A stretch of 64,000 bases of DNA from positions 1 to 64,000 of the forward strand of contig NZ_NPFY01000028.1 in assembly GCF_002259415.1 (NCBI RefSeq). The letters are read 5' to 3'. Below, one piece after another: positions 17,997 to 27,308 of this stretch (position 1 is its first letter; every line of letters begins with the position of its first letter). Made by a program: the position numbers and the translations under genes. Source of the stretch: Rhodococcus sp. 14-2470-1b. GTDB taxonomy: Bacteria > Actinomycetota > Actinomycetes > Mycobacteriales > Mycobacteriaceae. The notes beneath the pieces were generated by a model. It saw only the letters and a list, made by a program, of their open reading frames with translations, searched no databases and was not told where the DNA came from.

Positions 17997-19319
17997 ATGA
18001 ACACTCCGGCCGACACCGCCGTCGTAGGCGTCGCGACGACCCGAAAGCAGGTATTCGCCTGGGGTATCTGGGATTGGGGATCTGCCGCCTTCAACGCGGT
18101 GATTCTGACGTTCGTGTTCTCGGTGTACCTCACCGATGCGGTGGGCGACGACCTGCCCGGATCGATCTCGGCGACGTCGTGGTTCAGTTGGGCGATCGGA
18201 GCAGCAGGCGTCGTCATCGCGATACTTGCGCCTGTCTCCGGCCAACGCTTCGACGCCCGTGGCCGCCGAAAGCGCTCGTTGGCGTTGTTGACGGGGCTCA
18301 CCGTCGCGTCGATGGCCGGCTTGTTTTTAGTCGCCGACGACTATCACTACCTGTGGCTGGGCCTGGTACTGCTCGCCGCAGGCTCGATCCTGTTCGAACT
18401 GGCCAGTGTTCCGTACAACGCCATGCTTCGTCAGGTCTCCACGCCGGCCAACATCGGCCGCGTGTCCGGATTCGGTTGGTCGATGGGGTATTTCGGCGGC
18501 ATCGTTCTGCTGTTGATCTGCTACTTCGGTTTCATCACCGGTGACGGTGACACCAGAGGACTGTTCGGCATCACCACCGACGGTGGCATGAACATTCGGC
18601 TCGTCGCCCTGCTGGCCGCGGTGTGGTTCGCCGTCTCCGCGATTCCCGTCCTGCTCACCGTTCCCGAACTGCCGTCCACCGAACAGGATCCAGGCGCCGC
18701 CAAGGCGGGAATGCTGGAATCGTACAAAGTACTGTTCCGCGACCTCCGCGAGCTGTGGACTGCCGACAGACGCAGCGTCTACTTCCTGATCGCGAGCGCT
18801 CTGTTCCGCGACGGCCTGGCCGGGGTGTTCACGTTCGGTGCTGTTCTGGCGGTGAGTGTCTACGGCATCAGCTCGGCAGACGTACTGCTCTTCGGCGTCG
18901 CCGCCAACGTCGTCGCCGGTCTGGGCGCGGTGACCGCCGGTCGATTCGACGATCGATCCGGACCCAAATCCGTCATCGTGTTCTCTCTCGTGGCGATGAT
19001 CGTCGCGGGGATCGTGCTGTTGTTCGTGTCCGGCCCGGTGCTGTTCTGGGTGTTCGGGTTGGTGCTGTGCCTGTTCGTCGGGCCGGCGCAGTCGTCGTCG
19101 CGAACCTACCTGGCACGTCTGGCACCACCCGGGCGCGAGGGTCAGTTCTTCGGTCTGTACGCCACGACCGGCCGTGCAGTCTCGTTCCTCGCACCCACCT
19201 TGTTCGGGCTGTTCGTCTGGCTGTTCGACGCGGACCGTGCCGGCATCGGTGGACTACTCGTCGTGCTGTTCGTCGGGTTACTGGCTTTGCTCGCCGTGAA
19301 AGCGCCCGACAAGGTCTGA
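17997..19319 (+). CDS. MFS transporter, UMF1 family
   Basis: 440 residues from the ATG at 17997. The start WGIWDWGSAAFNAVILTFVFS and the Pro/Gly-rich loop motif GQRFDARGRRKRSL match UMF1 (Atg22-like) members of the major facilitator superfamily. About 12 hydrophobic segments are visible. Such proteins are exporters or amino-acid effluxers; the substrate here is unknown. The stop is two bases from that of the convergent hydrolase gene. Confidence 0.85.
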   Translation: MNTPADTAVVGVATTRKQVFAWGIWDWGSAAFNAVILTFVFSVYLTDAVGDDLPGSISATSWFSWAIGAAGVVIAILAPVSGQRFDARGRRKRSLALLTGLTVASMAGLFLVADDYHYLWLGLVLLAAGSILFELASVPYNAMLRQVSTPANIGRVSGFGWSMGYFGGIVLLLICYFGFITGDGDTRGLFGITTDGGMNIRLVALLAAVWFAVSAIPVLLTVPELPSTEQDPGAAKAGMLESYKVLFRDLRELWTADRRSVYFLIASALFRDGLAGVFTFGAVLAVSVYGISSADVLLFGVAANVVAGLGAVTAGRFDDRSGPKSVIVFSLVAMIVAGIVLLFVSGPVLFWVFGLVLCLFVGPAQSSSRTYLARLAPPGREGQFFGLYATTGRAVSFLAPTLFGLFVWLFDADRAGIGGLLVVLFVGLLALLAVKAPDKV

Positions 19320-19321
19320 TC

Positions 19322-20155
19322 TCACGACACCCGCGACTGGGCGACTCGCCGCAGGATCTCGTCGGCCAAACGTTCGGGGGCTTCCTCGGGAATCCAGTGC
19401 GAAATTCCGTCGAGTTCGACGAATGTGTAGTCCGCGTCGACGAATTCGCCGCATTGTTCGGCGCCCGCACGGCCGATCGCCGAGTCCTGGTTGCTCCAGA
19501 CGTAGGTCGTCGGAACGGTCACCGGTGGGAGGCGTCCGAACTCGTTGGTCATTGCGCGATACCACTCCAACGCCGCGGTCAAAGCCCCCGGCTGTTGCAG
19601 GTGTCGGACGTAACGGTCGTCCGGGCTGCGATCGGAGAACATGGCCCGCAGCCTGCGTGCGTCGTCTTCGAGCAGCACATCCTCGGCTTTACCTGCTTGT
19701 CGCAACAGGCCCATGTAAGTCGAGCGCTCACGCTGGTCCGCGTCCTCTCGAAGCGCTCGGTTGAACGCAGCCGTGTGGGGCACGGACACTGCAACGAGCG
19801 AACGAACGTGTTCCGGATGCCGTGCGGCGAGTTGCCACGCCACGGCGGCACCCCAGTCGTGTCCGACGACGTGCGCTGACTCCAGGCCGAGTTGGTCCAG
19901 GATCCCGACGACGTCGCCGACGAGATTCTCCACGCGATAGGCCTCGGTGCCGAGCGGACGTGCGCCGGGTGAGTATCCGCGTTGGTCGGGTGCGATGGTG
20001 AACAGCCCGTGTTTCACGAGCGTCGGTGAGATCCGATCCCAGCATGCGTGCGTTTGCGGGAAGCCGTGCAGCAGCACCACCGGTTCCGCGCGTGCCTCTC
20101 CGGCGATCGACACGTCGAACACCAGATCGTCGACGGTTACTTCGGTCATCGTCAT
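19322..20155 (-). CDS. alpha/beta hydrolase, epoxide-hydrolase/haloalkane-dehalogenase-like
   Basis: 277 residues. Oxyanion motif HGFPQ, nucleophile elbow GHDWGA with Asp as nucleophile, and the catalytic His in ISHWIPEE near the C-terminus. An Asp nucleophile with HGFP and SYR-like DQRGYSPGA points to soluble epoxide hydrolases or dehalogenases rather than esterases. The cap region contains YMGLLRQAGKAEDVLLEDD. Start: ATG at 20155, with a second ATG two codons later. It lies 42 bp after the TetR gene on the same strand and may share its promoter. Confidence 0.85.
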   Translation of the reverse strand: MTMTEVTVDDLVFDVSIAGEARAEPVVLLHGFPQTHACWDRISPTLVKHGLFTIAPDQRGYSPGARPLGTEAYRVENLVGDVVGILDQLGLESAHVVGHDWGAAVAWQLAARHPEHVRSLVAVSVPHTAAFNRALREDADQRERSTYMGLLRQAGKAEDVLLEDDARRLRAMFSDRSPDDRYVRHLQQPGALTAALEWYRAMTNEFGRLPPVTVPTTYVWSNQDSAIGRAGAEQCGEFVDADYTFVELDGISHWIPEEAPERLADEILRRVAQSRVS

Positions 20156-20197
20156 GTGCGGTTCTCCCAGCTGAGGTCGAGTGGACCTCGGGTCGAT

Positions 20198-20848
20198 TCA
20201 ACCGTGGTTCGATCTCCAGACTCCCATGCCCAACACCACGAGGCGGACTTGCTGTTCGGTGCGTGTCAGGAGTTCGCGTTCGCTTGCGCTGCCGGGGCGG
20301 TCGATCTCCAACAGACCGACGGTAGCGGTGAGCATGGTCGAGACGATCAGATCCGCGGCCATCTCCAGATCGCTGATGTCCCAGGATTCGAGTCCTGGCA
20401 TGCGGGCGAGGTCGATGGTCAGTTCGCTGACGAACATGCGGAGCTCGGTCGCGAATGCGCGTCGTACTTCGGTGACTCCGCCGTAGCGCTCACGGGCGAT
20501 GAATCGGAACTGATCCTCGTGCGAGCGAACGGCGCGCACGAGGATCCGGAGCGATTCGGTTGCGTTCTTGACCGTGGGATCCTTGCGCGCGTCCCTCAGC
20601 ATCTGACGAAGCGTCCGCATCGAGTCTTCGACCAGCGCTACACCGAGATCTTCCATGGACGCGAAGTGCCGGTAGAACGCAGTCGGCACTATGCCGGCGG
20701 ATCGTGAGACCTCCCGCAAACTGACGCTCGCGAACGACCGGTCGCGCAACAGATCCAGGGTGCCGTCGATGAGTGCTTGTCGTGTGCGTTCCTTACGTTC
20801 CGCACGCGTACCCGGTTCTGTCACATGTTCGAGTTTATTGCTGTCCAC
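20198..20848 (-). CDS. TetR-family regulator, probable repressor of the desaturase operon
   Basis: 216 residues from a GTG at 20848, eight bases after GGAGG. The TetR helix-turn-helix is at about 30–65 (FASVSLREVSRSAGIVPTAFYRHF). The protein is divergent from the ferredoxin reductase–desaturase pair. DesT and FabR, TetR proteins that sense acyl-CoA and control Δ9-desaturases, have the same genomic logic. An imperfect palindrome at 20978–20995 in the shared intergenic region is the likely operator. The ligand is inferred, not shown. Confidence 0.84.
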   Translation of the reverse strand: MDSNKLEHVTEPGTRAERKERTRQALIDGTLDLLRDRSFASVSLREVSRSAGIVPTAFYRHFASMEDLGVALVEDSMRTLRQMLRDARKDPTVKNATESLRILVRAVRSHEDQFRFIARERYGGVTEVRRAFATELRMFVSELTIDLARMPGLESWDISDLEMAADLIVSTMLTATVGLLEIDRPGSASERELLTRTEQQVRLVVLGMGVWRSNHG

Positions 20849-20977
20849 TCTGTGACCTCCTCCGGTCTCGACGTCGCCTCAGGGTGGGTGTGAGGCGGGA
20901 CACACCGATGATCCGGTGTCGGTGCCATCACTTTCACGTTGACAGATTCCGGTACGGATCTGCCACACTGAGATTCT

Positions 20978-20995
20978 AGTGCACAGACGTACACT
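20978..20995. promoter_or_regulatory. AGTGCAC-AGAC-GTACACT imperfect palindrome, candidate TetR operator
   Basis: Seven-base arms with one mismatch and a four-base centre, located 28 bp before the ferredoxin reductase ATG. TTGACA at 20939–20944 upstream may be a -35 element for that gene, with CACACT at 20964–20969 as a weak -10. The form resembles operators of fatty-acid-sensing TetR proteins. Confidence 0.45.
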
Positions 20996-21023
20996 GAAGA
21001 AGTTCCTCGAACCGGGAGGCGAG

Positions 21024-22136
21024 ATGGCAATTCAGCAGAAGTCTCGACAATCAGGCATTCGCCGCAAGTTTTCGCTGCTGTCCCTGTTCGAGGCCATGGC
21101 AACGCCTCATGCGCTCGACCGTTACCTCGAACTGGTCGACCCGATGACCACAGTGAGAGACCTTCGGGCAGAAGTGACGGATGTACACCGGTCCACCGCT
21201 GACACGGTCACCCTTACGTTGCGTCCCACGCACCAGTGGCAGGGCTTCCAGGCCGGGCAGTTCGTCCAGGTCGGCGTTGTCATCGACGGGGTGCGCCATA
21301 CGCGGTGCTACTCGCCCGCGTGCTCGCAGTACCGCGCCGACGGCCAAATCGAACTAACCATCAAGGCGCACCCGGAAGGCCTTGTCTCGCAGCATCTCCA
21401 CGCGAACGCCCGGGTGGGTCTGGTCGTCAGCCTGTCGCAGGCCGACGGTGTGTTCCACCTGCCGACGCCTCGTCCGGAATCGGTCCTGCTGATCAGTGGC
21501 GGAAGCGGAATCACCCCCGTGCTGTCCATGTTGAGGTCGCTGCTGGACGAGGGGTACAGCGGCGACCTCACCTTCCTGCACTACGCCTACACGGAAAAAG
21601 ATGTCTCGTACCGGGCCGAGTTGGAACAGATCGCCGCCGAGCACGAACGCGTCCGAATCGTGTTGGCGTACACGAACCAGCCGAGCGGGGGAGACCTTCA
21701 CGGTTTCTTCGGACCCGAGCATCTGAACGCCGTGGCGCCGTGGTTCGCGGATGCTCAGACGTTCTTGTGCGGTCCGCCGGGGCTGATGCGGGGAGTCCGG
21801 GATATCTACGATGACCTGGGACTTTCCGACCGACTCCACTTCGAGGAGTTCGCAGCGCCAGCACCGACCGCCGACGCCGATGCAGACGGAGACATCAATT
21901 TCTCCACCAGTGACGTCGTCGCCACCAACTCGGGCAAGACCCTCCTCGAGCAGGCGGAGGACGCGGGCCTGACGCCGTCCTACGGCTGCCGGATGGGCAT
22001 CTGCTTCACCTGCACGTCCGTGAAGACCTCGGGATGCACCCGGAACGTCAAGACCGGGGAGACCGACACCGAACCGCACAAGAAGATCCAGATTTGCGTG
22101 TCGGTCCCTGTCGGTGACGTGGACATCGAAATCTGA
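21024..22136 (+). CDS. ferredoxin reductase, electron donor of the fatty acid desaturase
   Basis: 370 residues from the ATG at 21024, after GGGAGG. Domain order: N-terminal tail, FAD domain (TRCYSPACSQ), NAD(P)H domain (LLISGGSGITPVLSMLRSL, FLCGPPGLM), and a C-terminal plant-type 2Fe-2S ferredoxin with YGCRMGICFTCTS and a fourth Cys in QICVS. This one-protein electron chain matches Rv3230c, the partner of desaturase DesA3 in M. tuberculosis. It is 48 bp upstream of the desaturase, in the same operon. Confidence 0.92.
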   Translation: MAIQQKSRQSGIRRKFSLLSLFEAMATPHALDRYLELVDPMTTVRDLRAEVTDVHRSTADTVTLTLRPTHQWQGFQAGQFVQVGVVIDGVRHTRCYSPACSQYRADGQIELTIKAHPEGLVSQHLHANARVGLVVSLSQADGVFHLPTPRPESVLLISGGSGITPVLSMLRSLLDEGYSGDLTFLHYAYTEKDVSYRAELEQIAAEHERVRIVLAYTNQPSGGDLHGFFGPEHLNAVAPWFADAQTFLCGPPGLMRGVRDIYDDLGLSDRLHFEEFAAPAPTADADADGDINFSTSDVVATNSGKTLLEQAEDAGLTPSYGCRMGICFTCTSVKTSGCTRNVKTGETDTEPHKKIQICVSVPVGDVDIEI

Positions 22137-22184
22137 CCGACCCGACCGACAAATTTTCGACAACCGAAACGGAGAGTGTTTCAA

Positions 22185-23363
22185 ATGTTCGGAATACCAC
22201 TGCCTTCACTGTCTCTGCCCTTTTTCGGATCCGCGGAGAAGCCCGAGGCGCTGCCACCGACAGTCCTGTCCTACGAGCAAGTCCAAGACCTCGGCCGCGA
22301 GCTCGACGAGCTCCGCGCTCGCACCGTCGCCAAGCTGGGCGAAGAGGATCGCGAATACATCTACAACATCGTCAAGACTCAACGCGGCCTCGAGATCGCC
22401 GGTCGCGCCATGATGTATCTGCCGTTCCTGCCTCCGGTGTGGCTTGCCGGAGTCGGCGCCCTCGGCGTCTCCAAGATTCTCGACAACATGGAGATCGGCC
22501 ACAACGTCATGCACGGCCAGTACGACTGGATGCGTGAGCCCGGCTTCAATTCCGAAGTGTTCGAATGGGATACCGTCTGCCCAGCCGACCAGTGGAAGCA
22601 CTCGCACAACTACATGCACCACACGTTCACCAACATCGTCGGCAAGGACCGCGACATCGGCTACGGAATCCTGCGGATGGACGAGGGCCAGAAGTGGAAT
22701 CCGTACTATCTGGGTAACCCCGTCTATGCGTTCCTGCTGATGACGTTCTTCGAGTGGGGCGTCATGCTGCACGACCTCGAAGCGGAGAACATCGTCCAGG
22801 GCAAGCGCAAGTGGCACGACGTCAAGCCGCTGCTGCAGGGGATGTGGCGCAAGGCCGGTCGTCAGGTTCTCAAGGACTACGTGATCTTTCCGGCGCTGTC
22901 CGGACCCTTCTTCGTCACCACACTGGTGGGGAACGTCGGCGCCAACTTGATCCGCAACCTGTGGACGTACTCGATCATCTTCTGCGGACACTTCCCGACG
23001 GGGGTACAGACCTTCACCGAGGACGAGACCGCAGACGAGTCGCGCGGCGAGTGGTACGTCCGACAGATGCTCGGATCGGCGAACATCGAGGGATCGCCGC
23101 TGTTCCACATCATGTCCGGCAACCTGTCGCACCAGATCGAGCATCACCTGTTCCCGGATCTGCCCGCGCACCGTTACCCGGAGCTCGCCCCTGAAGTGAA
23201 GGCACTGTGCGGCAAGTACGGCCTTCCCTACAACACCGGCGGTTTCTTCAAGCAGATCGGCACCGTGTGGGGCAAGATCTTCAAGCTCGCGTTACCGGAT
23301 TCTCTGACCGGATCCAAGCCGACGGTCGGTGTTATCGTCGAGCGCAAGAAGGTCGCGGCCTGA
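22185..23363 (+). CDS. membrane fatty acid desaturase, DesA3-like
   Basis: 392 residues from the ATG at 22185, eight bases after GGAGAG. Three histidine boxes bind the di-iron centre: GHNVMHGQ, HSHNYMHHTF and HQIEHH, in the spacing of acyl-CoA/acyl-lipid desaturases. Hydrophobic segments around residues 75–100 and 235–270 anchor it in the membrane. With the reductase upstream it forms the stearoyl Δ9-desaturation pair known from M. tuberculosis (DesA3/Rv3230c), yielding oleate for membrane lipids. Regulation is probably by the divergent TetR protein. Confidence 0.9.
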   Translation: MFGIPLPSLSLPFFGSAEKPEALPPTVLSYEQVQDLGRELDELRARTVAKLGEEDREYIYNIVKTQRGLEIAGRAMMYLPFLPPVWLAGVGALGVSKILDNMEIGHNVMHGQYDWMREPGFNSEVFEWDTVCPADQWKHSHNYMHHTFTNIVGKDRDIGYGILRMDEGQKWNPYYLGNPVYAFLLMTFFEWGVMLHDLEAENIVQGKRKWHDVKPLLQGMWRKAGRQVLKDYVIFPALSGPFFVTTLVGNVGANLIRNLWTYSIIFCGHFPTGVQTFTEDETADESRGEWYVRQMLGSANIEGSPLFHIMSGNLSHQIEHHLFPDLPAHRYPELAPEVKALCGKYGLPYNTGGFFKQIGTVWGKIFKLALPDSLTGSKPTVGVIVERKKVAA

Positions 23364-23409
23364 CGTGGCCGGCGCTACCGGACCGAATACCGAATCAGGG
23401 GTGAACGTC

Positions 23410-23637
23410 GTGGTCGGCAAGTTCGAACGCAACAAGGACACCGTGCAGGAATTGACCGAGTCCGCGGCCACACACGTGGGTCGGATCGCCGTCATCATTG
23501 CCGGGGCGGTGCGAGACGTGACCCGGGAGATCGGTGATCTCATCTCCGACGGCATCGAGATGCGCGAGGCTGCGAAGAAGGCCCGCGAGGACACTCCTGC
23601 TGGCAAGGTCATCAACGGCGAGTTCGAGAACAGGTAG
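23410..23637 (+). CDS. small conserved-type helical protein downstream of the desaturase
   Basis: 75 residues if the GTG at 23410 is used (AGGGG nine bases upstream); GTG codons at 23401 and 23365 are alternatives. The sequence VGKFERNKDTVQELTESAAT, then HVGRIAVIIAGAVRDVTREI and EMREAAKKAREDTPAGKVI, is amphipathic with one moderately hydrophobic helix. No family recognised. Same strand and close behind the desaturase, so probably the third gene of that operon. Confidence 0.6.
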   Translation: MVGKFERNKDTVQELTESAATHVGRIAVIIAGAVRDVTREIGDLISDGIEMREAAKKAREDTPAGKVINGEFENR

Positions 23638-23852
23638 CAACTCGGCCACGGCCGCAGAATCGATCGAGGCTCGGACGCCGGGTCGTTCCCCCCTTCACCG
23701 GGGCGAACGGCCCGGCTGTTCGCTGTAAGAGCAGATCGATACTCGAAAACAAACTCGAAGAATGTTTGTACGTCCATTTTCATACCCTCGGACCGCTCGA
23801 TGGGTTACCGTTACTCCACGAACCACATAAGCGGTAGGAAAGGCGGCTCGAC

Positions 23853-25031
23853 ATGCGGTTGGACTCCTCGTTCACGCATTCCCCCGGCACTGTTGTCACC
23901 GAGGTCTCTCGCGGACGGACATCCGCGTTGGAAGGGCGCAGCGGTGCTGTCGTCGACCGTTGCCTTCGCGCAGGTAGGCCCCCGGCGCCCGCCGAGCTCG
24001 AACCGGTCCGTCGCGCGGCGGAAGACCTTGCGCGGGAGGGTGTACCGCTACGGGACGCGCAGCGTCACGTTCACGCCGCGGCCGCCGCGGGGCTGAAAGG
24101 CAGTGTCGCCGAGGTCGATCGATCCGACGTGGTCGACAGTGCGGTGTTCATGATGCGAGTCCTCGAGTCCCTCGGCAATGCAGTCTCGGCCGCATACATG
24201 GAGTTCTGCCGCCAGGACCCAGGGTCCAACGGAGAGCGCGTCGCCCAGTTGGTCGACCTGCTCGTCGCCGACGATCCCGAAGCCCGCGGCATTGCGGAAC
24301 GAAATGGAATCGAGGTGGCCGCGGAATACGACGTGGTGTTCCTACGGTTCGTCGCCACGCCGTCGGACACCGGACGACCGGACACCGCCAAGACCGACAT
24401 GCGCACCGTGGACAACGCAGCCTTGGCTGCCGCGGAGAGCGCGATGGCTGCAGCCTCGGGCGTTCGCGGACCACTGCTGTCGCTGACCGCGGGCGGGGGA
24501 GTCGTCCTCGTTCCGTCTTCGCCTGCGAGCGTCGTCGAGGACTGCCTGGCACGGCTCGGCGCAACTCTGGACGTCGATACCGTCGCAGCCACGGCACGTG
24601 GCGCACTCGGCTCGTTGAACGGCGTGCTCGACCATTGCCGCGAGTTGGTGGATCTGGCCAGGTCGCTGCGGATGCAACCCCGTCTGTACCGGACGAGCGA
24701 TCTCGCCCTGGAGTATCAGCTCTCGCGTCCGGGCCCCGGCCGTTCGCGGTTGCGTTCGGTGATCGCGCCACTCGACGGCTTCCCCGAGTTGATGCACACC
24801 CTGAAGACGTTCGTCGGCAGCGAGGCCAACAGGCGCGCGAGTGCGAAACTGCTGTACGTACATCCCAATACCGTCGACTACCGCCTCAAGCGGATCGAAC
24901 AGCTGACCGGTGTGGACCCGCTCAGTTCCGCGGGCCTCATGTCGTTGCATGCTGCTCTCGTCGTCGACTGCCTTTCGCGGGCAAACGAACCGGGTGGGGC
25001 CATGTCGGACATGGTTGCCGAGGCATCCTGA
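23853..25031 (+). CDS. PucR/CdaR-type transcriptional regulator
   Basis: 392 residues. The C-terminal PucR helix-turn-helix is clear: KLLYVHPNTVDYRLKRIEQL followed by TGVDP. The central part (about 110–290) is the CdaR GGDEF-like region; the N-terminal 100 residues are variable. PucR proteins activate purine or other catabolic genes, but this gene is 20 kb from the urate operon and stands alone, so no target can be named. The 215 bp before it hold no gene that I can see. Confidence 0.82.
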   Translation: MRLDSSFTHSPGTVVTEVSRGRTSALEGRSGAVVDRCLRAGRPPAPAELEPVRRAAEDLAREGVPLRDAQRHVHAAAAAGLKGSVAEVDRSDVVDSAVFMMRVLESLGNAVSAAYMEFCRQDPGSNGERVAQLVDLLVADDPEARGIAERNGIEVAAEYDVVFLRFVATPSDTGRPDTAKTDMRTVDNAALAAAESAMAAASGVRGPLLSLTAGGGVVLVPSSPASVVEDCLARLGATLDVDTVAATARGALGSLNGVLDHCRELVDLARSLRMQPRLYRTSDLALEYQLSRPGPGRSRLRSVIAPLDGFPELMHTLKTFVGSEANRRASAKLLYVHPNTVDYRLKRIEQLTGVDPLSSAGLMSLHAALVVDCLSRANEPGGAMSDMVAEAS

Positions 25032-25064
25032 TCCGCACCCGCGTCGGTGAGCGTCGTGCTCGGG

Positions 25065-25706
25065 TCACCGACCCGACACGACGCCGCTCACCGGAAACCG
25101 TCCGGATATCGCCTTTCGAAAGTCGATGAGCGCTCGTTCGACGTGATTGGTGCTGGACACGACCACGGCTCCTTGCGAACCCCGATCCGCCAGGATCGTT
25201 GCAGTGTTTCGGGCGTTCTCCACCGTCGACGTCGACGTGTTCTCCTCGGTGATCCGTTCCGGCGCAACACCTGCCGCGATCAACCAGTCCCGCATGGCGC
25301 GAGCCTCGGTGACGCCTGCACGGGGAACCCCGCCGCTCGTGATGATGGGGGACGCCGGATAGCGCTGCGCAAGCGTCAACGCTGCCTGTAGTCGATCCAC
25401 GAGCAGTGGCCGCATCGTTCCGTCGTCGTACAGTCCGGCTCCGAGAACGACGATCGTGGTGCCGACGGGATTGAGGTCCAACATCAGGGGTGCATGGTCG
25501 GTCAGGATCTCCTGCCCAGTGCACCACGCGATGGCCGTCGGATCCGGGAACAAGCAACCGCCGAGCGTCGACATCAGACCGTTGCCGAACGTGATCGGAT
25601 TGATGTCCGCGTGTGCTGTCCCGGGTGCGTGGCCTAAGGCCAGCCCGCACGCGATGGCCGTCGCGAGCGTCAGACGTGTGAAATTCCATCGTGATCTGTG
25701 TGCCAT
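25065..25706 (-). CDS. secreted YdcF/ElyC-like (DUF218) protein
   Basis: 213 residues from the ATG at 25706. A signal peptide ending AHA is followed by about 60 residues and the DUF218 core: IVVLGAGLYDDGTMRPLLVDR, ITSGGVPRAGVTEARAM, ENTSTSTVENARNTATIL and VVSSTNHVERALI. DUF218 proteins (SanA, ElyC, YdcF) act in envelope or peptidoglycan precursor metabolism; the reaction is not settled. Convergent with the PucR-type gene, 33 bp apart. Confidence 0.82.
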   Translation of the reverse strand: MAHRSRWNFTRLTLATAIACGLALGHAPGTAHADINPITFGNGLMSTLGGCLFPDPTAIAWCTGQEILTDHAPLMLDLNPVGTTIVVLGAGLYDDGTMRPLLVDRLQAALTLAQRYPASPIITSGGVPRAGVTEARAMRDWLIAAGVAPERITEENTSTSTVENARNTATILADRGSQGAVVVSSTNHVERALIDFRKAISGRFPVSGVVSGR

Positions 25707-25894
25707 GAAGGCGCCCCCCGGCTGGTCGTTCGTCTCGAGACATGTTCTCTCGATCCAGCGTGCAACAGGGGGTTCCTCCACACAACGCTCGCGCGGTGTG
25801 AGGGCTTACAAGATCACGGACGCTGACCAGTGACGCTGTACATGAACGTGCGGCCGGGGCGAAACGTCATGATTCACAACGCTTTCGCCTTCGA

Positions 25895-27037
25895 TCACGC
25901 CACCGGGTGAGGATACTCGGCGCTTCGGTGTTGAAATGCGAGGATGTCCGGGTTGACCAGGGCACCGTCGCGGATCTCGATGGAGCGACGAATGGTCGCG
26001 TCGGCGTCCCAGCTGGTCGGTCCGCCCAGGACGGTGCCGATGAACGGCAGCAGTGACTCGCTGATCTCCCAGGTTGCCGAGTCCCACAGGTAGGACGGAC
26101 TGTGATCGACCGCGTAGTAACGAACATTGTCGCCGACCGTGAACATGGGCGCGTCGAAGGACGTGGGACGGGCCCATTCGAACCCCATTCCCTCGTCGCA
26201 CGAGACATCGACTATCAACGTGCCGGGATCGATCGAGTCGAGATCCTCCGTGCGCAGGAACGTCAGTGGGGCATTCGTATTCTGCAATACGCAGTTGACG
26301 ATGATGTCGTGATCGCCGAGGAACTGCGACAACGGGATTCGCCCTTCGTCGGTCAATGCACGGCTACGTCGCGGGTTTTCGCCGTCGAGATCGAAATTGA
26401 CGATGCGTGCCGAGTGAATCGGCGAACCGACAGCAGTGACACCGCGCTGAGTGAGTACGTCCACCTCGTGCACGCCGTGGGCGTTCAGAGCCGTCACCGC
26501 ACCCCTCGCCGTAGCACCGAAACCGATCACCGCAGCGCGCAGCCGGCGTCCGTAGTCGCCGGTCGACCCGATCAGTTGCAAGGCATGCAGCACCGAGCAG
26601 TAACCGGCCAATTCGTTGTTCTTGTGGAACACGTGGAGATTGAACGAACCTTCCGCTGTCCAATGGTTCATCGCTTCGAAAGCCACGAGCGTCAGCCTGC
26701 GGTCGATGGCCGCCTGAGTGAGCTCGACGTCCTGTACGCAATGCGGCCAACCCCACAGAATCTGACCCGGACGGAGCGACTCCAAGTCCGACGCTTGCGG
26801 TTTCGGCAACAAAATGACATCGCACTCGTCGATCAGCTCCGTACGCGAGCGGATGCCTCCGGTCGACGCGGCGATGTGGTCGTCGGAGATACCGAACGGA
26901 AGTCCGTACCCCGCCTCGAAGAACACGCGGCGGCGCAGCTCGTCGGGAATACGTTCGAGGTGATGCGGATGAATCGGGAGGCGACGTTCGTTCGGCTTCG
27001 ACGACCGAGACATGACGCCGAGGGTGAGCTGGTGCAC
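25895..27037 (-). CDS. N5-(carboxyethyl)ornithine synthase-like dehydrogenase (alanine dehydrogenase/PNT family)
   Basis: 380 residues from a GTG at 27037 with AAGGGG upstream. The N-terminal substrate domain (KPNERRLPIHPHHLERIP, GYGLPFGISD) and the NAD domain (AAVIGFGATARGAVTALNAHG) are those of alanine dehydrogenase-like enzymes, and the late motif VDVSCDEGMGFEWARPT with YYAVDHSPSYLW fits N5-(carboxyethyl)ornithine synthases, which condense pyruvate with ornithine or lysine. The activity has been shown only for a few such proteins, so the substrate remains open. It stands alone beside tRNA-Arg. Confidence 0.72.
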   Translation of the reverse strand: MHQLTLGVMSRSSKPNERRLPIHPHHLERIPDELRRRVFFEAGYGLPFGISDDHIAASTGGIRSRTELIDECDVILLPKPQASDLESLRPGQILWGWPHCVQDVELTQAAIDRRLTLVAFEAMNHWTAEGSFNLHVFHKNNELAGYCSVLHALQLIGSTGDYGRRLRAAVIGFGATARGAVTALNAHGVHEVDVLTQRGVTAVGSPIHSARIVNFDLDGENPRRSRALTDEGRIPLSQFLGDHDIIVNCVLQNTNAPLTFLRTEDLDSIDPGTLIVDVSCDEGMGFEWARPTSFDAPMFTVGDNVRYYAVDHSPSYLWDSATWEISESLLPFIGTVLGGPTSWDADATIRRSIEIRDGALVNPDILAFQHRSAEYPHPVA

Positions 27038-27233
27038 GGTGGCCCCTTCGGTTGCGATCAGTCAACCACACGTTCGGCGGCGCGTATTCGCACGTGATGC
27101 TGCGCCTCGGTGCAGGATCGACCGGGCTCGCAGCGGATTTCGCACCGCATTTCCGGTCTTATCCGCTGCCCTTCGTCGACGCGCCGATCGAGCAGGTAGA
27201 CTGATTCACCGTGCTCGGACCCGTCCGGGCCAC

Positions 27234-27306
27234 GCCTCCGTAGCTCAGGGGATAGAGCAAGGGCCTTCTAATCCCTTGGTCGCAGGTTCGAATCCTGCCG
27301 GGGGCA
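27234..27306 (+). tRNA. tRNA-Arg (UCU), integration target
   Basis: Acceptor GCCTCCG/CGGGGGC, D arm GCTCAGGGGATAGAGC, anticodon loop CTTCTAA with TCT, T arm GCAGGTTCGAATCCTGC, discriminator A. CCA is not encoded. The last 21 bases of the gene plus CC form the 23-bp att core; integration of the element restores a complete tRNA. Confidence 0.96.
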
Positions 27307-27308
27307 CC
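27286..27308 (+). repeat. attL core (23-bp direct repeat, tRNA side)
   Basis: GTTCGAATCCTGCCGGGGGC followed by ACC. Identical to 36611–36633. The preceding base differs (G here, T there) and the following bases differ, which sets the limits of the repeat. Confidence 0.95.
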
